From Viscum album (lineage: Eukaryota; Streptophyta; Magnoliopsida; Santalales; Viscaceae): a stretch of 64,000 nt of DNA. The DNA lies in assembly GCA_963277665.1 (NCBI GenBank), contig CAUJRU010000136.1, positions 558,001 through 622,000 of the forward strand, in the 5' to 3' direction. Shown piece after piece: positions 11,046 to 22,380 of the stretch. Position 1 is the first letter of the stretch, and each line of letters starts with the position of its first letter. The position numbers and the translations under genes are program-made. Below the pieces are notes generated by a model, which had not been told where the DNA came from, made no database searches, and saw only the letters and a program-made list of their open reading frames with translations.

Positions 11046-11330
11046 AAGATCTGCTAATATTTCTTCTTTTCCAATAAGAGAAATCTGGTCTCATCCCCGG
11101 GATGAACCACGTTCTTTTCCTAATACAGTCAATCCCAACATGGATGATACTAATCCATTCCAAGGATGAAGTCATAAGGCCTCAATGCTACTACCAAGAG
11201 ATCCAACCATTACTCGTTCCTCCAAGGGTCGAGTCACACTGTCGGCATCAGTGTGTGGTCACTGGGTCTCCCCTAGTAGGTATCTCAAAACTGAGGGTCA
11301 TGTCAACGATTTTTTTAACCGGAACCTCTT
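11046..11330 (-). pseudogene. Aspartic protease C-terminal remnant, family A
   Basis: The minus strand carries ALRPYDFILGMD and then a motif resembling CxRKRTWFIPG (about 11080-11190). These are the conserved end of the retroviral-type protease domain in plant gypsy elements, just before RT. The active-site DTGA motif is not recognisable. The reading then runs directly into GPEKVQVIQEW of integrase, so RT, RNase H and the integrase core were removed by one deletion near 11045. Confidence 0.7.
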
Positions 11331-12661
11331 AGTAACAACAAAAATAGAGTACATGAGATTAAATGCCACAAAAGGGTTCCTTTTATTACTTCATCTCAAT
11401 GTAGAAATGCACAAAGCATATACACAAAAGAATAAACAATGTTAGAAGAAACATGAACAAAAGTCTCCATGTCTGGAGCTAGTCCCGCTCCTGTCAATCT
11501 GCACCCGGAGCTCCATGATCATAGGCCTCAGCTGCTTGAAGCTGAGCTCTCTCCTGTCCACCCGTTCCCTACATTCGGGGTGGACCTCCTAGTGGTGGTG
11601 GTGGAAACACCTCGAAGCTTCGACCGTCGTCCACCTCCAGTTGCACGACCAGCTCCTTGCGGTCCACCCTGATCGAACCTCTGCCTCTATCTGAGGGGTT
11701 CTTCATCTATCTGCTGATCATCTGCACGGTGGGTTGGACAGTGACGTGCCATGTGACCAAGCCCACCGCAGAAGTAACACTGCCCACTCTTGGCACGACT
11801 GGCTCTGACTCCACCCTGGTTTCCCAGCACAACTGTTCCCGAGTCGTACAGTCGGTCACCGATAGGTCTGGTCCTCTTGGACCTTTATGTCACCTATCTA
11901 CTGCCCGCTGCAGAAGACTCTGCCGCATGCCAGCTAGTGGTGGGTCCTGCTGCTGGAGACTGCTCAGCAAGGAAACTCTCTACAAAGAGGGCTCACTCCA
12001 ATACCCCTATCTACATCGGGATGCTGTGAGAAACAATAGAATATCTAATCTCTCGCTTGTGCCCCTGCTCGAAGGTTGGGGCCCTGAAGAACAGGTCTCA
12101 TACCGTATCTGTGGAGTAGCACGAGAGCTCTTTGAACCTCGTTGAGTACTACTCCACCGTCATGCTACCCTGCTTTAGATTCAATAGCTCCTGTATACAC
12201 ACCGCTTGAAGGGTGGATGGTACAAACTCTGCCCGGAACAGGCTCTCGAAGTCTGCCCACAGAAGTGTCGCCTCGTCATGCATCTGGAGCATCAGGCTCC
12301 ACCATCTGCCTGCTGCTGCCTGAAGGAGGCTAGCAGCAAGGATCACCATGAATTTTGCTGGCATCCCTACTAGCCTGAAGACTCTCACCACAGCCTCCAG
12401 CCAATCCTCAGCCACCTGCGGGTCCGTCTCTCCCCTGAACCTGGGTGGCCTCGGGCGCTGGAACTCGTGCAGTGCGCTCAAGTGATGTGCACTCTTTGCT
12501 GCTAGGGCTGGTGGTATCGGTGGCCCAATGGGTGGTAGTACCGCTGGTGCCTCAACTGGTTCCTCAACTAGGATATGGACCTGTACTGAGGCCACATCAC
12601 TCAGCGGGTTATTAGTACATACAACTCTCGGGGCTCTAGCTGGTCTTCCGCGGGGAGGCAT
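11331..12661 (-). pseudogene. gag nucleocapsid polyprotein, family A
   Basis: gag forms the virus-like particle that packages element RNA. The minus-strand ATG at 12661 begins MPPRGRPARAP, typical of this clade. It is followed by a proline-rich linker and then LSALHEFQR..PPRFRGETDP, an AEDWLEAVVRVFRL segment and ARWW-like WWSLMLQ (retrotransposon gag domain, about 12149-12520). The open frame breaks after ...LKQGSMTVE at 12149. Downstream is a CCHC zinc knuckle, CYFCGGLGHMARHCP (about 11728-11782, spacing C-X2-C-X4-H-X4-C), which binds RNA. A proline-rich tail runs to about 11470. Stops and frameshifts make it non-functional; 11331-11470 shows nothing clear. Confidence 0.88.
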
Positions 12662-12936
12662 CCTGAAAGAAACAAACGTGACACGGTCAAACGATTTACC
12701 TGGTGAGATGACCTGGTTTGAGATACATTAAAATAATCTTTATAAAACACACACGCAAATCAGTGTTTTTGTGCACTGAGTCGGAAATTAGAAGTCAGGG
12801 TCCTGGTGTATGGATACGTCGGCCGCCCGTACCAACACTGGACTCCCAGAACTAAAAACCACACTTAGTATGCTTAACACTATTGCTTCACAGAAAGGGG
12901 AATATCAGAGTCCTATGTTCTGTGGTAGAACCGTCT

Positions 12937-12948
12937 CCTCTGATACCA
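12937..12948 (-). promoter_or_regulatory. Primer-binding site, initiator tRNA-Met
   Basis: The minus strand reads TGGTATCAGAGG three bases from the 5' LTR end; eleven of twelve positions fit the standard plant initiator tRNA-Met primer site. It fixes the element's direction and shows which LTR is 5'. Confidence 0.9.
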
Positions 12949-12951
12949 ATT

Positions 12952-15900
12952 TGTCATGACCCGTCCTCGGGGCCCGTGCTGTGACTACCCAGAGCTCGCC
13001 TTCCATAGGCCAGGGGCGGGCGACTAGCACCAAAGGCATAAATCCTGATAACTGGGAAGGCATGCCTTTATAAAGTAAACAAAACACCACAGAGTACAAG
13101 AGGAAGAAAACACTACGTACAACAGTAAAAAAAGTGCTGAAAGTACAAAGGGGCCAGAAATACACGCCCAACAGATAGGAACAACTACAACTGAATGTAA
13201 AGTACAACAGAAAAGACAAGCATCTGGAAGATGACACACAGCTCTGGTTCATCCAACACAGATCCTACTTGAAGGGTAGGTACAAATGTCCTCCTCAGCA
13301 CTCCACGTCCGATCGTCCGCCCGCCTGTCTCCTCCAGGTACCGACTCATCGTGAAGTCCACCTCCGGATACTGACTCATCGTGAGGTCCACCTCCGGGTA
13401 CCGTCCAGTCCTAGAACACTCGGCCTCTGTTAGCGCTGCTCATCGTCTGCATCCAACACAACGAGGTGCGGGCATATCTCGTGCAGGGATGAGTATACGA
13501 TACTCAGTAGGGACCCCGAGACCCTCAAGGTCTCACTAATTCCGACAAGGATAACCATAAGAAGGTTCTCAAAAGACAACCCTTACTTAGGTATAAGCCT
13601 ATACTTATACCTATGTTATCAAGTAACCCATCTCAATCATGAGGAAACACAAAGGTCATGAAATCAATGGATAACCACTACCTAGGTATAAGCCCATACA
13701 TATACCTATGTTATCAAGTGACCCATCTCAATCATGAGGAAACACAAAGGTCATAGACTCAGCTCAAACCAGGATTTTCATTATCGAAACTGTAACTACT
13801 GAAGAGCTCCATCTCTGATGACTACAGTGATCCTGTCACGACTCCGAGGTACTACTCACTAACCTTAGACTGCTGAGGTACTCCTCCTGTCGAGTAACGC
13901 GAGTCTGCAGCCAACTACAGGGCACTCCGTCCGTTGAGGGTCTGCCGCCAAATACTGGGCGCTCTCCCTAATAGCCTATAGATGTACTTGTCCTGTCGAG
14001 TACCGCGGGTCTGCGGCCAACTACCGGGTGCTCTGTCCACCATGGGTCTATCTCGAAATACCGGGCGCTCTGTCCACTAGGCTAGTCGACTCACTCCAAG
14101 TCGTGTCGGTCAAGCAATCGTCAGGTCTCAGGCGGCTACACGGTCTCCGTACTCCGTAAGCTCGTCTATGGGAGGGTCTGCTCCACAAGCTACAGGTAGA
14201 TACTCCAAGTATCACAAAGTTCCACAAAGAAGTATCTCAAAGGACCGCCTCGTCATAGTGGTCTCAACACAACAAAAATCACATCAATCAGACGCCCGTT
14301 CTGCGAGTTATTGGCCTTTTCGTCCTAGGGGCCCGGTTGGTTTCGTGTGCGAACCAACTCAGCCGTATCTCAACTGTACCCAAACCTTAGGTGAAGTATG
14401 ATAAATGTTCCGTCTCATCAAGAAAAATCCAACAAATTTGACAGCACATCAATCGGTCGTCCGAAGCTCAAGTTATAAGCGTTTCCGATCCGAGGGCCCT
14501 GTTGGTTTCGAGTTCGAACCAACCCGGCCGTACCCCATGTTCTCCAAAACCTTGAATTTAATATACCGAAACTACCATCTAGATCCAAGGATCGCATCGC
14601 AACTGAAGATAAATTGATAGGATGTTTGTAGCCCATGTTATGGGAAAAGACCGAAGGTTGTCCGAAAATGGGGGGTCTGGGCCCGGTCCGACCCGGCCCA
14701 ACCCCCCTGGGTCGGCCCGAACCGGGTCCGGGTCCGACCCGGCCAGGCGCGGCCCGACCCGGCTGGGCGTGGACCGGTCCAGTCCGCGCAACCCTGCTTG
14801 GCCCGACTGGGTGGCACGCTGGCTCGGCCAGTGGCCGAGCATGGGGGGACGTGGTCCCCCCTTGCCTTGCGCTCCGCGGACACGGCACCCGCCGCGTCCC
14901 CCACCGGACCCCGCGCGGCCGTGGGATCCTGGTTGCCTGCCGCCGTGGATTCAGCCACGACGGTTCCTCTTGGCGGTGCACCGGGATGCCTCCGCCTTCG
15001 GACGACCGTTCGGTGCTGGACGCCGCCTTCGGCGCCGCCGTGCCGGCGTGGCGTGCCGACAGGCTCTTCCGCGGACAACCGGACGCGCTCCGGTGGTCCG
15101 TTTTGCTTTTCGCCTTCGCCAGCGGTCCTCCTGGGACCTTCCCTTCACTAAAAAGTCTTCAAAACTCTTTCCCGGCTCATTCCATAATCGCCCGTCAATC
15201 CGCACGTCAAAAAAACAATTTGCAGAGTCTTCGAATCGCCTCTGCGGCCCCGACTCCGGTCGCGGTTTCATTCGGCCTCAACGGTGCGGCACGACGGTGC
15301 CACACTTCTTCGCCGTGTTCCTTCCTGATTCCGCATGGTGCCGTTGTACCGTGGCTCCTTCGTTCGAGCCACAAAAAAAAACAACATCGAAGGAGGAGGA
15401 GGGTCGGCCGTGTTCGTGCGGTCCGACCTCCTCCCATTATTACGATAACAGGTGGCCCAAATAGAAGTCGATGAACGACAAAGAATTATTCACGAACAAA
15501 ACCAAACCCCTACCTCGATGAAGTCATCGAATGAGGTTTTTCACGGAAGGGACGTCGCAGAAGACAACGTCGTGGAAGGAGGATCGTCGGCGTCACGGTT
15601 CACGACGTCGCGTCGTCGATCTCCGAGGATTCAGCGTTATTCGTCATCTTTCGTCAGAGGCTGACGTTCTTCGTCGTTCTTTGTGTTCTTCAACGAGGAA
15701 GAACGTTCCTCATGTCTAGAGTAAATTCTCCCCAAACCTACTCGTGCAACCAATTATCCCCCAAAGAAATAAGACTTTGTCTTATTTTATTAACACACAC
15801 ATGCCATCTTTAATTTGAAAACTCAAATTGAATTCACGAATTAATTCACACATGTTTACCCATTAAAGAGGCGTTTTAAAAGGCAAGTAATTAAAAATGG

Positions 15901-16362
15901 GGGAGTTGCAAATTAATTTCTAGGGGTGTTCAAAAGGGGGTGTTGAGGAAATTAAAGGAGGTGGGGGCTCGTGCAGGACCCACCCCAACTTCCTAGCATC
16001 CTCCCCTTCCACACACTTAACCCACTGGTAAAGAAATAAAAATAAATTGTGAAACAATTTTATTTTTATTCCTCACATATTTTTAACATCTCCTCCCGAG
16101 CAAACGCAACTCCAGGAAGGGACTTCCTAAGCAAAAACCGGCACTGCAGTTTCATCGGTGCTCTTGGATTTCGATCTCGAGTAGTGGTTCAAAAGTTAGG
16201 AAAACTCGTTCGTTCAATAACTGAACGTACCCGAGCTAAACTTCGGAAATTGATTCTGGGAACACTGGGCCTCAGAATCAGGTGATGTCAGAAACTGCGA
16301 ACTCGTAAAATTCCAAGGAAAATGAAGAAAAAAATTTCCCTTGAAATTTATTGGTCTTTACA
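12952..16362 (-). repeat. 5' LTR of the 7193-16362 element (3411 bp)
   Basis: On the minus strand it starts TGTAAAGACC at 16362 and ends ...GGGTCATGACA at 12952. It has the same internal order as its partner: doubled hairpin block about 13572-13760, repeat array about 13850-14080, a GC-rich CpG-containing region 14640-15140 and an AT-rich outer end. Long open frames in the GC-rich region on both strands (up to 280 codons at 14622-15474) overlap each other, resemble no protein I know and are composition artefacts. Pol II promoter and terminator would lie here, but I cannot place a TATA box with confidence. Confidence 0.9.
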
Positions 16363-17115
16363 GATTATTATGAAACAATAATTATCCACCATATTTTAAC
16401 AATAAATCAGTTGTGAATGTATCATGTCTTTGTTTTTATGTCCTTCTGTCTCAACATAGCTATACAATTACATTTTCACCACTATGGCTGTTAGATGGTT
16501 ATTATGATATATTTAGTGTTTATATATATTATTTATGACATAAATAAACTTTTTTATTGATAATATAATATCTAATTTCTTTGAATAAAATATGATTGAA
16601 AATGATATTGTCGGTCATGCATATATACATACTACAACATACACAAAGCAATATGAATTATTTTTCATTTTTATTTAAATTGGATGTTTAAAAGGATAAA
16701 AATAATTAATATATAATATATATAAGATATAATAATTATTAAAGAAAAATCAATTACTATTTACCATAATTTCTTTCCAGCAGTCGAAAAGTGAAAACAC
16801 CAATCATGTATATATATGGCCCATTCTCTCTATAAACAGTATAAACTATTAACAGGTAAAATGTTTATATCATTATTGGAATTATATATATTATGGAATA
16901 ATGATTAATTCATAGGTACCAATGATTTTAACTAAATAAAAAATGAAAAACTAGGTAATTTTCACCCTGTATAACATTTATCAGAATTAATTATTTTCAA
17001 ATAACTGATAAATATTATATAAATATTATATATGTTATGTTATAGATTAATATAGTTATATAATATATTTATAATAAAGTTATTTTTATTTTAAAAGAAG
17101 CGTGAACACATATTA
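16363..17115 (+). mobile_element. LTR1 of the ancient array, second part
   Basis: The sequence resumes after the family-A insertion. 16590-16720 lines up with LTR2 at 37740-37860 (GATATTGTCGGTCATG versus GATAATGTCTCTCGTG, then a shared CATTTTTATTTAAAT.GGAT word). 16790-16850 lines up with 37930-37990 around GTCGAAAAGTGAAAACA versus GTTGAATAGTGAAACA. With the first part (5235-7192) the LTR would be about 2.7 kb, close to the roughly 2.8 kb of LTR2. Confidence 0.6.
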
Positions 17116-17116
17116 T

Positions 17117-17128
17117 TGGTGTCATACC
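17117..17128 (+). promoter_or_regulatory. Eroded primer-binding-site candidate of unit P
   Basis: TGGTGTCATACC keeps 9 of the 12 bases of the initiator tRNA-Met site and sits where LTR1 should end. A related word, ATGGTAGACATGTACCC, is at about 53743 after LTR3. Confidence 0.35.
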
Positions 17129-20100
17129 CGATGAAAGGGTTGAAAAAAATATTATAGTCTTTCTGGATTTTTAGGATTAGTTTCTAAAGAAAAATTTTCA
17201 TGATCAACATATTAAGAAAAAACATGGAATTTATTATGCATTTTTTATTTCTTGATCTTAAATTTTTTTCATTTAACTCTATTTAATAACGTAATAGATC
17301 AAATTATCTTTTTTAAATGGTATTAATTTTACTCCTCAATAGAATATCATATTTTCTCCTGCTTTCAAAAAATTATTTTTATGAAAATTTTAAATATTAA
17401 CCTAGAATTGATTTAATTAATTATTACGAATGATGTTCATTTGAAAAAATAAAATAAAACAAATCTTATTTAAATTTTCATAATGAGGTACTTTTTAACA
17501 GCTTGAAATACTGTGTAAGGATTTTTTTCATTCAACATAAGAATCTACGATACAAATTCCCTCCATCATGAATGCTCTATGGTCAAAATAATACATTATA
17601 ATATTTAATGATTAATTAAAAAATGTTCTAAATTATATTTTTTAGTTTTATGGTTTTAAATATGTGATTTTTTAGTACAAGGGTTAAATTTCTCAATAAA
17701 TATTCCATTGGTTATTTAATGGGATTTATATCTAATATCATACCCTCTAACGTTACATAGTATTGACTTGTGCAAATGGTATAATGATACCATCCATGAT
17801 TGCTCTTCATTGTTTTATTATTATAATGAAAAGATGTTTATAAAACAATTTTTTCCATGTATTATTCCATTATGAAATATTATTAAACCTATTCGACATT
17901 CAAGATTAATGATCTGATGAGTGTTTTAAGATACTATTACAAACATATATATGGTTTTCATTTTGTTATTGGTGGCCTAAGAATTATATTTCCCTCCACT
18001 ACATTGGATAAATTTGGAAATCTCATGAGAATAATTATACTATAATGTGGAGTGAACAATGTTCACTAAGGGAATCTTTCCACTTTGATATTTTTGGGAG
18101 TTTACATTAATAATAATGATGGATTTGGGAGTGAAGCTAAAACACTATGTTAGTCTTAGTAGTGAGACATTAATTCAAAGGAAGCAGTTTTTTATGGCTC
18201 TATGTATATGAAAAATATGTTTTTTAAGTGTTCTCTCTTATAGATCATGTTCTTTGGTTCCTTTAAGATTCACCTCTTATGAACAGACTGTTTTTTTTCA
18301 ATAATCTATATTATGATTCATTATACGAAATTTGTTGTTTCCAATGATATTAACATGGTCAAATATGATAATTATAATTTTATATTGATATATCAATTTT
18401 TAACATTATTAGGATTTTGATCTCAACCTTTCTCACATTTCCTTAGCCCTTGTTATGAAGAAAATTATTATGTATTATCTTTGTAAGAAGAGTTATAGAT
18501 ATGGAAAAATATTTTTGGGTTTAGTTATATATATTATGAAAAAATTTATTATCCTTATATGTTTCTAAGTATACAAGAAAAATATGGTTCTGAAATTTAA
18601 ATTTATGTTATGTAATGATTATTTTTCTATTATGATATAATATCTATATATGAAATGTATGAGAAAATATAATTTTTATTAGAGAACGTTTAAGTTGCTA
18701 CAAGAAACAAATATGAGAAAACATTATTGAGTAATATGGCAAAAATTGTACATATAAGATAATATCCAAAATATTTGATAACAATAATTGATGTGAATGG
18801 TTAAACCAAAGTTCTCATATATTTATATGAATTTTTTATGATTCAACTAACATATATATGTTTATTCATGATTATGTATTTTACCACTATGATTTCTATT
18901 TCACACTATATGATTTTTGGTTTTCATCTATGGCTAGAATCTGGAGAAATCATGTTATTGCTTAATATTATGGAAAATATAATAATTGACCCCCATAGAA
19001 ATTTTTTTTATGGAATATGGAATTAAAATATCATTAAAATTTTTATTAATCTTTCTAAATATATCGATCATGATCATCTTCTAAATGAGTAAATGATGGA
19101 AGAAAAATCTATTCAGTACTTTATGAGGTAGAAATATCCTTAATTTAGTGGTTTTTCTGATTTACTAGTTGTTGAATAATCAACCACTATAATTAAAAAG
19201 GTATTTTTCTATTCTCTATTGATCAGAATACGAAACTTTTATTTTGGATATATATAATTTTAAAGAGAAATATTATAAATAATAGAATCATATTATGAAT
19301 ATGAGGAAACATTAATAACTTTAATGAATGGAGTGTGATAAGATTAAATGATTTTTTAATAAGTACATTTCTTGTATTCTTCATGACATAATGGAGATGT
19401 AATTTCTTGAAATAAATAATAAAGATGATGAACCTATTAGTATATATTATAAAAATTTTATAAGGCTTGTAAGGTACACTAATTGAATTATCTTCTAACC
19501 TAATAGTGAGGTTCACTTAGTCTCTAAGGTCTTAGAACCAAGTATCCAAATGGAATTATTCATAAGAAAATTTAGTAGTAATGAATAAATCATTTAATGT
19601 GCTATCAAGGAAGAGATGTAATTTGGATTTAACCATCAATCTCATGGTTGTGATAATAATTTAATGATTGGTACAAAAAATCTAATTTCAAAAACCATGG
19701 AGAAATGCATATGATATTTTCATTATACTCTAGGTGTGGAAATAAACATTTTATAAATTTACATAACGAGAATGTAAATTTTTTCTATTTTCAATAAATA
19801 TCTAATGAGAGATAAAATTCTGATGTGATGTGATGAAACTAGTTAATGGAAGTAAGAGTGAAATAACTCTACAGAAAACACCACCCACAATCTGGTTTTT
19901 TAGTTGATTTAGTATAGGAATTTTTATAACAAGTTGAAAAATATGATAGCGAATAATGATAATTGTCATCAGTAACCTCTTATGCATGTACTAATGGAAA
20001 ATATAATGAAATCACTATTTTAGATGGGTTGTCTTTTTAAAAAAATGGTGAAATGTACACATACCATCTTTTTGAGAACTAATAATACCGTATTTTATTT

Positions 20101-20480
20101 TGGGTCTACCCACACTTTATTATATAATGTAACATTTAAGGTTATAATAATACCACACCAATTACATGATGTTTCTAGAGTAGTGAATGCCACAACCAAT
20201 ATAATGATATCATCTCAAACAAATAATTCATCTGTAATTTCTATTTTTTTAATATAAATCATAATAATATATTTTATCTCCCACTATTTTGTTCAATATT
20301 TTCTTTTGAATGGATTTGGGTTTCATCACATAAGGTCCAAATAATATTTTTATAAAGAAAGGTCGCAATTGATATTCTAATGAAACCTATGTTAATCTAC
20401 TAGTATGATGAATAATGTGAACATCCAATGGAATCTACATCCATTTTATAGGTAATTATTACTATTAAATGAGGTTTTTA
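17129..20480 (+). pseudogene. Decayed gag/protease region of unit P
   Basis: This is AT-rich sequence without a usable frame. It shares blocks with the regions after LTR2 and LTR3. TGTGGAGTGAACAATGTTCA at about 18042 matches TGAGGAGTGAACTGTGTTTA at about 39272. 17800-17850 resembles 39010-39060 and about 54430-54480. 17190-17250 resembles 53805-53870. By position between a primer site and RT this should be gag and protease, but no CCHC knuckle or DTGA motif survives. The open frame at 18838-19023 is short and not convincing as RT. Confidence 0.45.
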
Positions 20481-20600
20481 TATAGTGAATCTGGATTAAC
20501 ATACATTGATATAAGACCATTTTATGAGAATATTAAGCACATTACAAAATATATGTTAGAGGTCCTTAATAGTTTAGTTTCTATAGAAAAAGGAAAACAG
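20480..20600 (+). pseudogene. N-terminal end of unit P reverse transcriptase (interrupted)
   Basis: A frame reading GLTYIDIRPFYENIKHITKY, then MLEVLNSLVS, fits position for position the conserved entry of plant gypsy RT (a PIS..PYR. segment followed by an ELKE...QLQELLDKGFI-type helix). The similarity stops at about 20600 and the following part of RT is found at about 32940, so the gene is split by an insertion. The match is eroded and on its own would be weak; the continuation on the far side supports it. Confidence 0.45.
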
Positions 20601-20858
20601 ATCCTTCTAAAATGGTGAAATATCTTCAACATCCCCTTAGAGTTATTCCCCATTAGTAACCATAATTAAAACCATTCATCATAACGAAATTCAAGGAAAT
20701 ATAAGGAAGGTGTGAGGTCTTGTGCTTAGTATAGGTAAACAAGTGAGACCCTCAAGAATAACAAGAGAATAAGGGTTTGAGAACATGATATTAACATTAA
20801 AATATCGTACCTTGCATATCAAAGATCATAATCATGATTCATGGAATATATATTTGTA

Positions 20859-21447
20859 CACTACTAGGAAAAATGGTTTTTGCGCCTCTGGGTTCGGGCG
20901 ACCGCCATTGGCGGTCGCTATTGAACGTATTAGCGACAGCTTTTGTCCGTCGCTAATACTGAAATAAATGGGCGGGATTTTTCCCACCCCATCATTGTTG
21001 TCTTCCTCAAAATCACCACTGCCGCCGGTGATGCCTGCTGTCGTGCCCCACCGTCGCCGTACCACCCTCGGTCACCGCCGTCGCCATATCTCATCCGCTC
21101 CGGTCACCCCTCCCTCACACGCCATCACCCTACAACCCTCCGGCCACCCCTCCTTCACATGTCGTTACACCCTCCCCTCCCTCTGGCCGCCGTAGGTCTG
21201 CCATGACCAACGACTCAAGCTCTGGTTCCTCCTCGCGCCCACTGTACAGTTCCCGTGTGTCCGGCGTCGCGCCCACCTAGTATCCCGGGCACATGAAACC
21301 AGCTATTTTTAAAAGGACCTTTAGCGACCGCCAAAAGCGGTCTCTAAAGGTTTTTACCGACCGAGCAAATGCGACCGCCAAAAGAGGTCGCTAAAGACCT
21401 ATAGCGACCGCTTTTGGCGGTCGCTATTGGGCTGTATTATAGTAGTG
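20859..21447. mobile_element. Non-autonomous CACTA (En/Spm-type) DNA transposon, 589 bp
   Basis: It starts CACTACTAGGAAAA and ends ...TATAGTAGTG, giving inverted CACTACTA termini, and is flanked on both sides by GTA, a perfect 3-bp target duplication as expected for CACTA elements. The subterminal regions carry repeated GCGACCGCC/GGCGGTCGC palindromes, for example stem-loops at 20898-20918 and 21402-21426. These are typical of transposase-binding arrays in this superfamily. The GC-rich interior holds two short overlapping open frames (20943-21206 and 20968-21195) that look like composition artefacts; there is no transposase. Confidence 0.92.
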
Positions 21448-21589
21448 GTAGTTCAAAAGACTTAAATCATAAAGATGATTAATCATTATAAATATATCAT
21501 GAAACATAATCTCATTTTATATAATTAAGGTATCATTATAACTATCGAAAGTCATTTCATGTGTCATGGTTAACTACAAAGACCATCAA

Positions 21590-21745
21590 TATAGTATATC
21601 AAGAGAAACTTGTTTTCCCTATTGGATTAGGAAACACATATTTTCTGTACAGTATTAGGATACATGTTTTTTCTAAAGTGGATTAGGACACCCTTGTTTC
21701 CCATTGTGGATCAAGATAAACATGTTTTATATTGTGTATCATGTC
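21590..21745. repeat. Minisatellite in repeat A
   Basis: About four degenerate copies of a 35-50 base unit contain GGATTAGGA.ACAC and TTTCCCAT..TGGATCA. Repeat B has the corresponding array at 28478-28630 (ATTAGGACACACCTATTTC). Confidence 0.65.
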
Positions 21746-22130
21746 TATATATTTTTATCACATCTTTAAGTCATGATATATATGTCTTTATGCAGTGAAT
21801 GTAAAGGATATATGAATCCCACCCAAATCATAATAACATCATCTATACAATTTAAAAAATAGAATAAACAATCATATCATAACCCTTGAAATGAAATGGG
21901 TATTATAAAAATGTAATTATATCATAACCTATAGAAATAATACGTGTATCATAATAATTTCATCAAATCACAACCTATGAATTGAATATGGTGACATAAT
22001 CATATAATACATGAATATAAAATGTGGTTCATAAAAATATAGTACGTGAATTAGAAATGGGTATTATAAACATATAACCTAGGAATGGGGAACGAGTTTT
22101 ATAAACATCAATACATGAAAAATGGGGGTT

Positions 22131-22380
22131 CAAAACCCATTGGGCACAGGTTACTGTAGCAGTACTATAGCAGCGGCAATACTGCTCATCAGCGGGTACT
22201 GTAGCGGCAGAAGGGCACTATAGTGGCGGTGGTACTGTGCGGGCACTGTAGCAGGTAGGTTACTATTCACAGAATGTGAATTTGGCCAAACATTTGGGCC
22301 TACGGGCTATGTAATGGGCTACAAGCCCACTGGGCCTTCGAGCTATGTAATGGGTTTCCCTTTACCCAGTTAAAAGAGGT
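22131..22380. repeat. GC-rich patch with TACTGTAGC repeats
   Basis: Imperfect TACTGTAGC.GCGG-type words repeat from 22150 to 22265. They are followed by two copies of a 24-base unit TGGGCC..CG.GCTATGTAATGGG (about 22293 and 22337). The patch stands out from its AT-rich surroundings and is missing at the matching place in repeat B (about 29000-29060). Confidence 0.7.

Larger units (their letters stand above)
7193..16362 (-). mobile_element. Family-A Ty3/gypsy element, minus strand, internally deleted
   Basis: This is a complete LTR-to-LTR insertion of 9170 bp: 3' LTR at 7193-10479, internal part at 10480-12951, 5' LTR at 12952-16362. Both outer ends are TG/CA. Flanking bases are TATTA on the left and GATTA on the right, a one-mismatch candidate for the usual 5-bp target duplication. 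The internal part holds PBS, gag, a protease fragment, the integrase tail and a purine tract, but RT, RNase H and the integrase core are absent, so it could move only with enzymes from another copy. In the stretch I compared (first about 155 bp) the two LTRs differ at roughly one base in seven, so the insertion is not recent. It splits LTR1 of the older array. Confidence 0.92.

Noticed and set aside
14622..15474. Two overlapping open frames of 279-280 codons and others on the reverse strand
   Set aside because: They lie inside an LTR, overlap in several frames, are rich in Pro/Arg/Gly as expected from GC-rich DNA, lack any family resemblance, and the partner LTR has indels that break them.
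18838..19023. Possible RT fragment (WLES...IIIDPHR)
   Set aside because: Only a few residues match, it lies where gag should be, and the RT of this unit is accounted for at 20480-20600 and 32940-33570.
20311..20340. DLGFHHIRS, reminiscent of the RT DLRSGYHQI motif
   Set aside because: The true counterpart (DLYSRNHQLGF) is at 33125 in the same unit; this one precedes the RT N-terminus and is probably coincidental.
20943..21206. Two open frames inside the CACTA element
   Set aside because: Proline-rich composition artefacts; no transposase motif, and they overlap in two frames.
21600..22110. Regularly spaced similar words suggesting a CRISPR-like array
   Set aside because: Units are degenerate, lack constant repeats and unique spacers, and the context is a plant retroelement; it is a minisatellite.
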